A DNA stretch of 64,000 bases, from positions 1,426,001 through 1,490,000 of the forward strand of contig CP051237.1 of assembly GCA_017794825.1 (NCBI GenBank). Reading direction: 5' to 3'. The notes beneath the pieces were generated by a model. The model saw only the letters and a list, made by a program, of their open reading frames with translations. It did not search any database and was not told the DNA's origin. Below are positions 8,401 through 15,862 of this stretch, piece by piece. The position numbers and the translations under genes are program-made. Source of the DNA: Pararhizobium sp. (GTDB lineage: Bacteria > Pseudomonadota > Alphaproteobacteria > Rhizobiales > Rhizobiaceae). Each line of letters opens with the position of its first letter. The stretch's first letter is position 1.

Positions 8401-9924
8401 ATGACCGACTCCATCGTCGAATACCGCGGCATATCGAAGTATTTTGCCGGTATCCGGGCGCTCCAGAGCGTCGACTTTTCCTGCAAGCTCGGCTCCATTC
8501 ACGCCGTTTTGGGAGAAAACGGGGCCGGTAAGTCCACGCTGATCAAGATCATGTCCGGCGTGTTGCAGCCGGACGCGGGCGAGATCCTGCTCGACGGAAA
8601 GCCGGTCTCCTTTTCCACACCGCAATCGGCCAACGAGGCCGGCATCGTGTGCATGTTCCAGGAACTCTCACTCGTCCCCGACCTCTCGGTTGCCGAGAAC
8701 ATTTCGATTTCCCACCCGCCCCGCCGCTTCGGGCTGATCGACCGGCGCGAACAGGTCCGCCGCGCGGAAGAACTGCTTGCGCGCGTGCGTTGCGAGGATG
8801 TCGACCCCAACGCGATGGTTCGCGAGCTCTCGCTTTCGCGCCGCCAGATGGTGGAAATCGCAAAGGCGCTGGGCAAATCGCCGAAGGTTCTTATCCTCGA
8901 CGAAGCGACCTCGGCGCTCACCTCGCGCGACGTGCAGACTGTCTACGACCTGCTTGCGGAGTTGAAGGCGGAGGGCGTGGCCAGCCTGTTTATTTCGCAC
9001 CGCATGCACGAGGTGGACGCCCTCTGCGACACCCTGTCGGTGTTTAGAAACGGCCAGCACATCGAGACCTTCGCAAAAGGCGAGAAGACAGAGCGCGAAA
9101 TCGTTCATCTGATGATCGGCCGCGAGGTCGAAGCACAATTCCCGCCCAAGCCGCCCGCCCCGTCACTGCCGGACCAGGGAGAACCGCTCCTCCGGGTTCG
9201 CGGACTGTCCTGGCAAAACCGGTTGAACGGAATCGACTTGTCGGTCCATGGCGGCGAGATCGTCGGGCTCGGCGGACTCGACGGACAGGGGCAGAAGGAA
9301 TTGCTTCTGGCGCTGTTCGGGGTTCTGCGCGATGTCGACGGCGAGGTCGTGATCGGCGGGAAAAAGGGTATACCGTCGTCGCCGGCCGCAGCCAAATCTG
9401 CCGGGACGAGGTTGGCGCTGGTGCCCGAGGACCGCAAGACCGAGGGGCTCATGCTCGGTATGTCGATCACCGACAATCTGCTCGCCTCGTCCTTCCAGCG
9501 CATTTCGCGTGAACCCTTCATCGACCCGGTCCTGTCGCGAAAGACGGTCGAAGAGGGCATCTCGCGGCTGCAGATCAAGACCGGTTCAGCCTCCGATCCC
9601 GTCATGACCCTCTCGGGCGGAAACCAGCAGAAGGTCGTCATCGCCAAATGGCTGATGATCGATCCCGACGTCGTGCTGCTCAATGACCCGACGCGCGGGA
9701 TCGATGTCGGCACCAAGCAGGAAATCTACAAGCTGATGCGCGACCTCGCCAATGCGGGCAAGGCGGTTCTCTTCTATTCGTCGGATTACGCGGAACTGAT
9801 CGGTTGCTGCGACCGTGTCTCCGTCCTCTACTCCGGCCGGGTCGTCGCCGAAAAACAGGGTGACGAGATTACCGAGGAAAGCCTTGTCGCCGCGTCGCTC
9901 AACATCGACGTCGAGGCCGCGTAA
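8401..9924 (+). CDS. Sugar ABC transporter ATP-binding protein (RbsA/XylG type, two NBDs)
   Basis: A 507-residue cytoplasmic protein with two fused nucleotide-binding domains. The first has Walker A GENGAGKST (about residues 37-45), a degenerate signature LSLSRRQMV (about 143) and Walker B VLILDEATSAL (about 163). The second has the usual degenerate Walker A GLGGLDGQGQKE (about 290), an intact signature LSGGNQQKV (about 404) and VVLLNDPTRGID. The start at 8401 follows CAGGGGACGA; an ATG at 8380 would add seven residues. It overlaps the first permease by TAATG. Confidence 0.93.
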   Translation: MTDSIVEYRGISKYFAGIRALQSVDFSCKLGSIHAVLGENGAGKSTLIKIMSGVLQPDAGEILLDGKPVSFSTPQSANEAGIVCMFQELSLVPDLSVAENISISHPPRRFGLIDRREQVRRAEELLARVRCEDVDPNAMVRELSLSRRQMVEIAKALGKSPKVLILDEATSALTSRDVQTVYDLLAELKAEGVASLFISHRMHEVDALCDTLSVFRNGQHIETFAKGEKTEREIVHLMIGREVEAQFPPKPPAPSLPDQGEPLLRVRGLSWQNRLNGIDLSVHGGEIVGLGGLDGQGQKELLLALFGVLRDVDGEVVIGGKKGIPSSPAAAKSAGTRLALVPEDRKTEGLMLGMSITDNLLASSFQRISREPFIDPVLSRKTVEEGISRLQIKTGSASDPVMTLSGGNQQKVVIAKWLMIDPDVVLLNDPTRGIDVGTKQEIYKLMRDLANAGKAVLFYSSDYAELIGCCDRVSVLYSGRVVAEKQGDEITEESLVAASLNIDVEAA

Positions 9925-10970
9925 TGCACAAGTCGACCTTGAAACGCTATTTCAGTCAGAACCTCGGTGTCGTCACCGCATCGCTCCTGCTGATCGCGCT
10001 GTATGTAACGTACAACTTCATGCACCCGCGCGGCTTCTCTACAGCGGTAGCGGTGCAGAACACCAACGAGGCGGCGGCGATCGCCTTCCTCGCCATGGCG
10101 CAAACACTGCCTGTCCTGCTCGGCGGGCTGGATCTCTCGGTCGGGGCGGTCATGACGCTGAGCAACTGCGTCGCCTCGGTGCTCGTGAATGGAACGCCGG
10201 GCGAGATCGTTTTCGGCATGCTGGCGACGCTCGCAACCGGAACGGCGTTCGGTGCGCTGAACGGCTGCATTGTCGTCTACGGGCGCATCCAGCCGATCAT
10301 CGCAACGCTCGCCACCGGTGCGATCGCGATCGGCCTCGCGCTCATCGTGCGGCCCAAGCCCGGTGGCGATGTCGACGGCGACCTGGGCTGGGCGCTGACA
10401 AATTCCGTCTGGGATTTCGCCGATACATACGAGCTCGCTGACGGCGGGGATGCATGGTGGCTTCAGCCATTTGTCGACATTCCGGTCCCTTTCCTACTGG
10501 TCGTTCTGGTCGCGGTCTGCGTCTGGGTGCCGTTCAAGCGCACCGTGACGGGGCGGACTGTCTACGCCATCGGTTCGGCCGAAGGCGCGGCCTTCATGTC
10601 GGGATTGCCCATTGACCGGGCACGCATCGCGGCGTTCACGCTGGGCGGTTTCTTTGCCTCCTGCGGCGGCCTTTATCTCGCAATCCAGACCTCGTCAGGC
10701 AATGCCGACCTCCAGCAGGCCGGCGCCTACACGCTGAACTCGATCGCGGCCGTCGTGCTCGGCGGCACGTCGCTGCTCGGCGGCGTAGGCGGCGCGATCG
10801 CCAGCCTCGTCGGCGCGGGCATATTGCGTGTTATCTCCTTCTATTTCCGCATTCTTGACATCGACCCGCTGCTGCAGCCCCTGATCGAGGGCATGGTATT
10901 GCTGGTCGCTGTGTCCTTCGGCGCCATCCGCACGATACGGGTCAAGAACAAACTGGATCTCTTCAGGTAG
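9924..10970 (+). CDS. Sugar ABC transporter permease (RbsC type)
   Basis: A 348-residue inner-membrane protein with eight to ten hydrophobic segments. It carries the BPD_transp_2 hallmarks LGGLDLSVGAVMTLSN near the N terminus and AVVLGGTSLLGGVGG near the C terminus. Between them is a periplasmic loop longer than in RbsC, with several acidic residues (about residues 140-180). Its start overlaps the ATPase stop, which suggests translational coupling. It pairs with the next gene to form a heterodimeric channel. Confidence 0.92.
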   Translation: MHKSTLKRYFSQNLGVVTASLLLIALYVTYNFMHPRGFSTAVAVQNTNEAAAIAFLAMAQTLPVLLGGLDLSVGAVMTLSNCVASVLVNGTPGEIVFGMLATLATGTAFGALNGCIVVYGRIQPIIATLATGAIAIGLALIVRPKPGGDVDGDLGWALTNSVWDFADTYELADGGDAWWLQPFVDIPVPFLLVVLVAVCVWVPFKRTVTGRTVYAIGSAEGAAFMSGLPIDRARIAAFTLGGFFASCGGLYLAIQTSSGNADLQQAGAYTLNSIAAVVLGGTSLLGGVGGAIASLVGAGILRVISFYFRILDIDPLLQPLIEGMVLLVAVSFGAIRTIRVKNKLDLFR

Positions 10971-10976
10971 GCCATT

Positions 10977-11927
10977 ATGCGCATTTCCGTTTCGAACGAA
11001 AACAAGCCCATCCTGATCGCGTCGTTCTTCGTTATCGTGATCCTTCTGGCGGGTACCGCCTACACGCTGTCGACGAGTGGAGCGGCGCCGCTGCTTTCGC
11101 CGAACTACCTCCTCCAGCAATTGCAGACCGGGTCGTTTCTCGGCATCTGCGCTGCGGGTATGATGATGGTGATCCTGCTCGGCCATATAGACCTGTCGAT
11201 ACCCTGGACGCTTACCGCCGCGGCAATGACCGCTACCGCAGTCGGCGGAGAAATGGCGCTGCCTACAGCGCTCGCCGTCGGCATTGCCGTCGGTGCGCTC
11301 AACGGCTTCGGAGTCGCATTTCTGCGCATTCCGTCGATGATATTCACGCTGGGTGTCGATACGGTGCTGCGCGGACTGATGGTTGCGCAGACCGGCGGGT
11401 TCGCTCCGCAGGATACTGCAACGCCACTGATGCTGTTCCTTTCCAAGGAGCGGATACTCGGCATTCCCGTGGCGATATTTGTTTGGGCCGCGGTTTCCGT
11501 CGTCATAATCGCCGTACTGACTCGAACCGGCTTCGGTCGGTCTATATATGCGACCGGATCAAGCGAACGCGCCGCCTACCTGTCGGGCATCCGCACCCGT
11601 TTCGTCACCATGGGCGCATTTATGATGTCGAGCCTTTGCGCCTCCATCGCCGGCGTGCTGCTCGCCGGATATTCCGCCAAGGCCTACCAGGGTATGGGCA
11701 ACGCGTTTCTTTTGCCAGCGATAGCCGCCGTCGTCCTCGGCGGCACCCACATTCTTGGAGGGAGGGGCCGGTATGTCGGCACTCTGATCGGCGTCGTCCT
11801 GATCGTGTTGCTGAACTCTGTGCTCTCGATCATGCAGATGCCGGAAGCCGGCCGCCAGATCATCTACGGCGCGGTCATCATCGCCATGCTGCTCGTGTAC
11901 GGGCGCAACCAGCGCGTCACATCCTGA
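10977..11927 (+). CDS. Sugar ABC transporter permease (RbsC type), second subunit
   Basis: A 316-residue inner-membrane protein of the same family as its neighbour, with LLGHIDLSIPWTLTAAA and AVVLGGTHILGGRGR as the matching motifs. It starts 6 bp after the first permease. Two different permease subunits indicate a heterodimeric importer. It is the last intact gene before the repeat array and the tRNA fragment; a short lactonase remnant begins 7 bp after its stop. Confidence 0.92.
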   Translation: MRISVSNENKPILIASFFVIVILLAGTAYTLSTSGAAPLLSPNYLLQQLQTGSFLGICAAGMMMVILLGHIDLSIPWTLTAAAMTATAVGGEMALPTALAVGIAVGALNGFGVAFLRIPSMIFTLGVDTVLRGLMVAQTGGFAPQDTATPLMLFLSKERILGIPVAIFVWAAVSVVIIAVLTRTGFGRSIYATGSSERAAYLSGIRTRFVTMGAFMMSSLCASIAGVLLAGYSAKAYQGMGNAFLLPAIAAVVLGGTHILGGRGRYVGTLIGVVLIVLLNSVLSIMQMPEAGRQIIYGAVIIAMLLVYGRNQRVTS

Positions 11928-11933
11928 GGAAAC

Positions 11934-12048
11934 ATGATGCCGGCCCGAATGATGCGACATCCACGACGACCGCTTCGAAAAGCTCACTCGCATCAATATT
12001 GAGATGGACACGATGTGGATCGTGAGACCTGCTCCTTCCACGCTTTGA
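11934..12048 (+). pseudogene. N-terminal remnant of an SMP-30/gluconolactonase-like gene
   Basis: A ribosome binding site (GAGGAAAC) and ATG at 11934 follow the permease stop. After a frame change, bases 11956-12048 read DIHDDRFEKLTRINIEMDTMW and then an unrelated tail to a stop. The stretch resembles the conserved start of gluconolactonases, where a D-x-RF segment and a W precede the first metal-binding Glu. The rest of the gene is missing. The match is short and from memory, so it is tentative. A second lactonase relic in the same locus would fit decay of a sugar-acid pathway. Confidence 0.4.
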
Positions 12049-12169
12049 GGAGATACATGTAATCCCCGCCCGATGATTGACCTTGTTCAAGGAGGAGAAC
12101 CGGCACTCCAAAAGCTCGCCAATAATGGAACAAAAAACGAACATTTGTACTGCACTTTTTGGACGTTTA

Positions 12170-12178
12170 TGCTATAAT
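12170..12178 (+). promoter_or_regulatory. Extended -10 promoter TGCTATAAT
   Basis: A consensus TATAAT (12173-12178) with the extended TG motif lies about 70 bp before the repeat array. No good -35 box is seen at 16-18 bp, which is allowed for extended -10 promoters. No credible protein follows, so the transcript would be non-coding. Confidence 0.45.
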
Positions 12179-12244
12179 GCAATGTTTCGAACGAGCGATT
12201 GCCGCTTTGGAAAACTGCGCTCCGAATGACAGAATCCGAAGTTC

Positions 12245-12421
12245 CCGAAACAAAGCCAGATTTGCCGAAATACGAATTTACCGAAACAAACCCAGAGGCG
12301 CGAAAAGCCAAATTCCCGAAACAAACCCAAACGCAGGTAAAACCAGAATCCCGAAACAAACCCAGTTTGGTCGAATCGACAGAATCCCGAAACAAAGCCA
12401 GATTTGGCGCTCATCCGGAAT
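12245..12421 (+). repeat. Five-unit tandem repeat, period 35-36 bp
   Basis: The core CCGAAACAAA[C/G]CCA begins at 12245, 12281, 12316, 12351 and 12387, so the steps are 36, 35, 35 and 36 bp. The 20 or so bases between cores are divergent but often contain a second CGAA word. The array ends about 35 bp before the tRNA fragment. All three forward frames give low-complexity peptides rich in K, Q, N and P, so coding is unlikely. The period suits proteins binding on one face of the helix, or a structured RNA. Confidence 0.75.
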
Positions 12422-12454
12422 ATTGATATAACTACATGATTTTTAAGGATATTT

Positions 12455-12502
12455 TGGCGCACCCGACAGGATTTGAACCTGTGACCTCTGCCTTCGGAGG
12501 GC
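12455..12502 (-). other. Attachment-site copy: 3' part of a tRNA-Arg(CCG) gene
   Basis: Read on the minus strand, the sequence gives an anticodon loop CTCCGAA (anticodon CCG), the 3' anticodon stem GGCAG, a T-arm ACAGG-TTCAAAT-CCTGT, and an acceptor end CGGGTGC-G-CCA. The 5' half is absent: upstream of the loop only GCC still pairs and the D-arm and 5' acceptor strand are not there. This is the usual footprint left by an integrase that recombines into the 3' end of a tRNA gene. The integrase at 12675 is next to it. Orientation puts the old chromosomal flank on the left and the inserted DNA on the right. Confidence 0.8.
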
Positions 12503-12615
12503 TAAGGATTATAGTTTCTGGGGATTTCTCAACATTCCTTGAATTTCATTAATTTACTGAATTTTATGCTTTTTTTGCCATTTGTATATTCCAGCGTTCC
12601 TTGACGTTTCCGCGT

Positions 12616-12656
12616 CGGTGGTTACTATGTGGTTACTTTTTCAAAAAAGTAACCAC
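12616..12656. repeat. GTGGTTAC repeats and 13-bp inverted repeat before the integrase
   Basis: GGTGGTTAC occurs at 12617, GTGGTTACTTTTT at 12629-12641, and the complement of the latter at 12644-12656, giving a 13-bp near-perfect hairpin with a direct repeat beside it. The position between the att copy and the integrase start suits integrase arm-binding sites or an operator for the integrase gene (inference). Confidence 0.5.
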
Positions 12657-12674
12657 CGATTTGGATCCCGTCGC

Positions 12675-13910
12675 ATGCTTAACAAACTGGCGAAATCAGT
12701 CGTCGATCGTGCTCATCCTGCAGACCGTGACTACTTCCTGTGGGATAGCGATCTGAAGGGTTTCGGCATCAAGATCTCAAAAGGCGGCCGAAAGACTTAT
12801 GTCTGTAAATATCGAGTTGGCTCAGGCAGGTCAGCACCAACGAGACGTTACACCATTGGCGCGCATGGCTCCCCCTGGACCGTCGATCAGGCCAGAGCTG
12901 AAGCCCGTCGCATCCTCGGCAGAGCGGCAAATGGTGAAGACCCGGCACAAGAAAAACAGGACGAGAAAAATCAGATCACTGTTACCCAACTCTGTGATCT
13001 GTACTTCGAACACGGAACCGGAACGAAGAAGGCAAGTACCGTGGCCACGGATCGGGGACGTGTCGAGCGACACATCAAGCCGCTACTTGGCAAGAGAAAG
13101 GTGCGAGACATCACCCGCGCCGACATCAAGCGGTTTCTGCAGGACGTGGCAAATGGTAAGACCTCCGTGGATGTAAAGACCGGGCTGCGAGGTCGCGCCA
13201 TCGTGAGAGGTGGAAAAGGAACAGCAACCCGGACTGTTGGTCTCCTTGGCGGGATTTTCAGCTACGCCATCGACTGCGGATTGATCGAGACAAACCCCGT
13301 GCACGGCGTCAAGCGGTTTCCAGACAGGAAGGGAGAGCGATACCTCAACCAGAAAGAACTCGTGCGACTTGGGCAGGCTTTGCAGCTGGGATTGGCGACG
13401 GGATTCAATCCACAGGCAATCGCAATCCTGAAGTTACTCATGTTTACGGGAATGCGAAAAAGAGAGATTGAAACGCTGCGGTGGAGCGAGGTCGACTCAG
13501 ATCGCGGATATCTACGACTCGAAGATTCGAAAACGGGACAGAAATCCGTTCCGCTGAGTGCCCCCGCGAGACAAGTAATCTCCGAAATTCCAGCACTTGA
13601 GGGAAGCACCTTCGTATTCCCCGCTTTCCGAGGCAATGGATTCTATGAAGGCACTCCGAAGGTCTGGAAAAAAATCCGAAAAATGGCGGAGATTGAAGAT
13701 GTCCGGCTTCACGACTTGCGTCACAGCTTTGCGAGTGTAGCCGTATCCGGTGGCGCCAGCCTGCCTCTCATCGGTTCACTTCTTGGCCACAAGGACAACG
13801 CCACCACGCAACGCTATGCGCATTTGCATGACGATCCCGTGAAAGCAGCCAGCGAAAAGATCGGTGCAGAGATCGCAGCTTCTATTTTCGTCGATGCAAA
13901 ACCGACCTGA
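12675..13910 (+). CDS. Tyrosine-type site-specific integrase (P4/prophage-CP4 type)
   Basis: A 411-residue recombinase. The N-terminal DUF4102-like arm-binding domain (about residues 1-95) contains LWDSDLKGFGIKIS and YTIGAHGSPWTVDQARAEA. A core-binding SAM-like domain follows, then a catalytic domain with R261 (TGMRKRE), H346 and R349 (LHDLRH), H372 (LGHKD) and the nucleophile Y381 (QRYAHL). It should cut and rejoin DNA at a tRNA-derived att site such as the one at 12455. The frame extends up to 12582, but MLNKLAKS at 12675 is the usual start for this family and avoids the inverted repeat. All key residues are intact, so it may be active. Confidence 0.92.
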   Translation: MLNKLAKSVVDRAHPADRDYFLWDSDLKGFGIKISKGGRKTYVCKYRVGSGRSAPTRRYTIGAHGSPWTVDQARAEARRILGRAANGEDPAQEKQDEKNQITVTQLCDLYFEHGTGTKKASTVATDRGRVERHIKPLLGKRKVRDITRADIKRFLQDVANGKTSVDVKTGLRGRAIVRGGKGTATRTVGLLGGIFSYAIDCGLIETNPVHGVKRFPDRKGERYLNQKELVRLGQALQLGLATGFNPQAIAILKLLMFTGMRKREIETLRWSEVDSDRGYLRLEDSKTGQKSVPLSAPARQVISEIPALEGSTFVFPAFRGNGFYEGTPKVWKKIRKMAEIEDVRLHDLRHSFASVAVSGGASLPLIGSLLGHKDNATTQRYAHLHDDPVKAASEKIGAEIAASIFVDAKPT

Positions 13911-13939
13911 AAATTAAGTTGCAGTTGCCAAACATTACT

Positions 13940-15841
13940 TCACAGAAGGCCGCGTGCTTTCAAAGCAGTCTTGATTTCATCCAGAACTGCTGGATCTTCA
14001 ATTGCAGCCGGCAGCTTGTAGTCGGCATCTTCAGCGATCTTTTGCATTGTGGCGCGCAGGATCTTGCCTGAGCGCGTTTTTGGTAGTCGGGAGACCGGCA
14101 CCACCGTTCGAAACGAGGCTACGGCGCCGATCGTTTCGCGGACCGATTTTACAAGTTCTCGCTCGATTTCCTCGGGGTCACTCGTAGCATTGTCGTTCAT
14201 CACATAGAAGCCGAGCGGCAATTGACCCTTGGTCTCATCGGTGCGTCCGACTACGGCAGCCTCGGCAATGTCAGGATGCGCAGTGATTATCTCTTCCATC
14301 TGACCGGTCGACAGACGGTGGCCGGCCACATTGATTACGTCGTCTGTGCGCGCCATGATGAAAATGTAGCCATCTTCATCCATGAAACCTGCATCTGAAG
14401 TCGCGTAGTAACCGGGAAAGTCTTCCAGATATGCCTTTCGAAACCGGGCCTCCGCATTCCATAGCGTTGGTGTCCCGCTTGGAGGCAATGGCAATTTGAC
14501 GACGATGTTGCCCAGATCGCCCGGCGGAACGGTGCGGCCGTCGTCATCCAGCACCTGAATATCATAACCAGGCATCGGTAAACCGGGAGATCCATATTTC
14601 ACCGGAAGCGCACCGAGCCCCACCGGATTGCCGGACATCGCCCAACCCGTCTCGGTCTGCCACCAATGGTCAATGACCGGACAGCCCAGTTTTTCTTCGG
14701 CCCACCGGATCGTTGACGCATCCGAGCGTTCACCGGCGAGAAACAGAGTACGAAAGGTGCTAAGGTCATATCTGCCGATTAATTTGCCATCGGGATCCTG
14801 CTTCCGGATAGCGCGGAAGGCCGTCGGAGCGGTAAAAAGTGCATTCACTCTGTGGTCGTCAATTACGCGCCAGAAGGCCCCGGCATCGGGAGTTCCTACA
14901 GGTTTGCCTTCATACAGGACAGTAGTGCAGCCATGCAGAAGAGGCCCGTAACAAATGTATGAATGCCCGACGACCCAACCCACATCGGAAGCTGCCCAGA
15001 ACACATCACCGGGAGCAACGCCGTAGTGATTCTCCATCGACCATTTGAGCGCAACCATGTGACCGCCATTGTCGCGCACAACACCTTTCGGCTGGCCGGT
15101 CGTACCTGAAGTATAGAGAATGTAGAGCGGATCAGTAGCGGCGACAGGCACACAGGCAACATACGCCTTTACATCGAGTGCAGCACCGACCTCATCAAGA
15201 TAGTCGAAATCTCGGAGTGGTATCAGACTGCACCTTTGTCGTTCACGCTGCAATATAAGGCATTTCGGTGTCTCGCCACCCGCAATTTCGATGGCCTCGT
15301 CCAGAAGCTTCTTGTAGTCGACAAGATGTGTCGGTTCGATTCCGCAAGAAGCGGAAACGATGACCTTGGGTTCCGCATCGACGATTCTCGTGGCCAGTTC
15401 CGCAGCCGCAAAGCCACCAAAGACAACTGAATGAATAGCACCCAGGCGCGCGGTGGCCAACATCGCGACGAGAGCCTCTGTCACCATCGGCATGTAGATG
15501 ATTACACGGTCGCCCCTTTTGACGCCCATGCCCCGTAACACATATGCCAAAGCATTCACGTGTTCGAGTAACTCGGCATAGGTCAGGCTATTAACCTGAC
15601 CGGTGACCGGACTGTCGTGAACGATAGCGACCCGATTGCCGTCGCCCGCCTTCACATGCCGATCGACGCAGTTCCAGCAGGTATTGCAGGTCGCTCCGTC
15701 GAACCATCGGCCATATATTCCGGAATCAGGATTGAAGACACGGTCAGCTTTTTTTATCCAGTCTATACCCTTGGCAGCTTCCTCCCAAAACGCAACCGGA
15801 TCGGCTTTCCAGGTCGCGTAGACCTGCCGATAAACGCTCAT
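13940..15841 (-). CDS. prpE: Acyl-CoA synthetase, propionate-CoA ligase (PrpE) type
   Basis: A 633-residue AMP-forming ligase that activates a short carboxylic acid to its CoA thioester at the cost of ATP to AMP. It begins with the ACAS N-terminal domain (VAFWEEAAKGIDWIKKADRV). It has the AMP-binding motif YTSGTTGQPKGVV, HWWQTETGW, YATSDAGF and the C-terminal KTRSGKILRATM with the catalytic, acetylatable lysine. Length and layout fit PrpE rather than Acs (about 650). It is the last gene of the leftward operon with hyuAB, so it may activate the acid made by those enzymes. The symbol is given by family; the true substrate may differ. Confidence 0.88.
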   Translation of the reverse strand: MSVYRQVYATWKADPVAFWEEAAKGIDWIKKADRVFNPDSGIYGRWFDGATCNTCWNCVDRHVKAGDGNRVAIVHDSPVTGQVNSLTYAELLEHVNALAYVLRGMGVKRGDRVIIYMPMVTEALVAMLATARLGAIHSVVFGGFAAAELATRIVDAEPKVIVSASCGIEPTHLVDYKKLLDEAIEIAGGETPKCLILQRERQRCSLIPLRDFDYLDEVGAALDVKAYVACVPVAATDPLYILYTSGTTGQPKGVVRDNGGHMVALKWSMENHYGVAPGDVFWAASDVGWVVGHSYICYGPLLHGCTTVLYEGKPVGTPDAGAFWRVIDDHRVNALFTAPTAFRAIRKQDPDGKLIGRYDLSTFRTLFLAGERSDASTIRWAEEKLGCPVIDHWWQTETGWAMSGNPVGLGALPVKYGSPGLPMPGYDIQVLDDDGRTVPPGDLGNIVVKLPLPPSGTPTLWNAEARFRKAYLEDFPGYYATSDAGFMDEDGYIFIMARTDDVINVAGHRLSTGQMEEIITAHPDIAEAAVVGRTDETKGQLPLGFYVMNDNATSDPEEIERELVKSVRETIGAVASFRTVVPVSRLPKTRSGKILRATMQKIAEDADYKLPAAIEDPAVLDEIKTALKARGLL

Positions 15842-15862
15842 GTTGCCCCCTCAACTACGCCA

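Noticed and set aside
7471..8625. 384-codon minus-strand frame opposite the ABC binding-protein gene
   Set aside because: Antisense shadow; it spans a gene boundary and the 8323-8354 hairpin and has no family resemblance.
12245..12421. Repeat array as a CRISPR
   Set aside because: Cores are only about 14 bp, spacers about 20 bp and partly alike, and there are no cas genes in the window.
12087..12462. Overlapping open frames of 75-102 codons on both strands over the repeat array
   Set aside because: All frames show the same low-complexity pattern produced by the 35-36 bp repeats; none has a proper start context.
12455..12530. Functional tRNA-Arg gene
   Set aside because: The 5' acceptor strand, D-arm and 5' anticodon stem are missing on the minus strand upstream of the loop.
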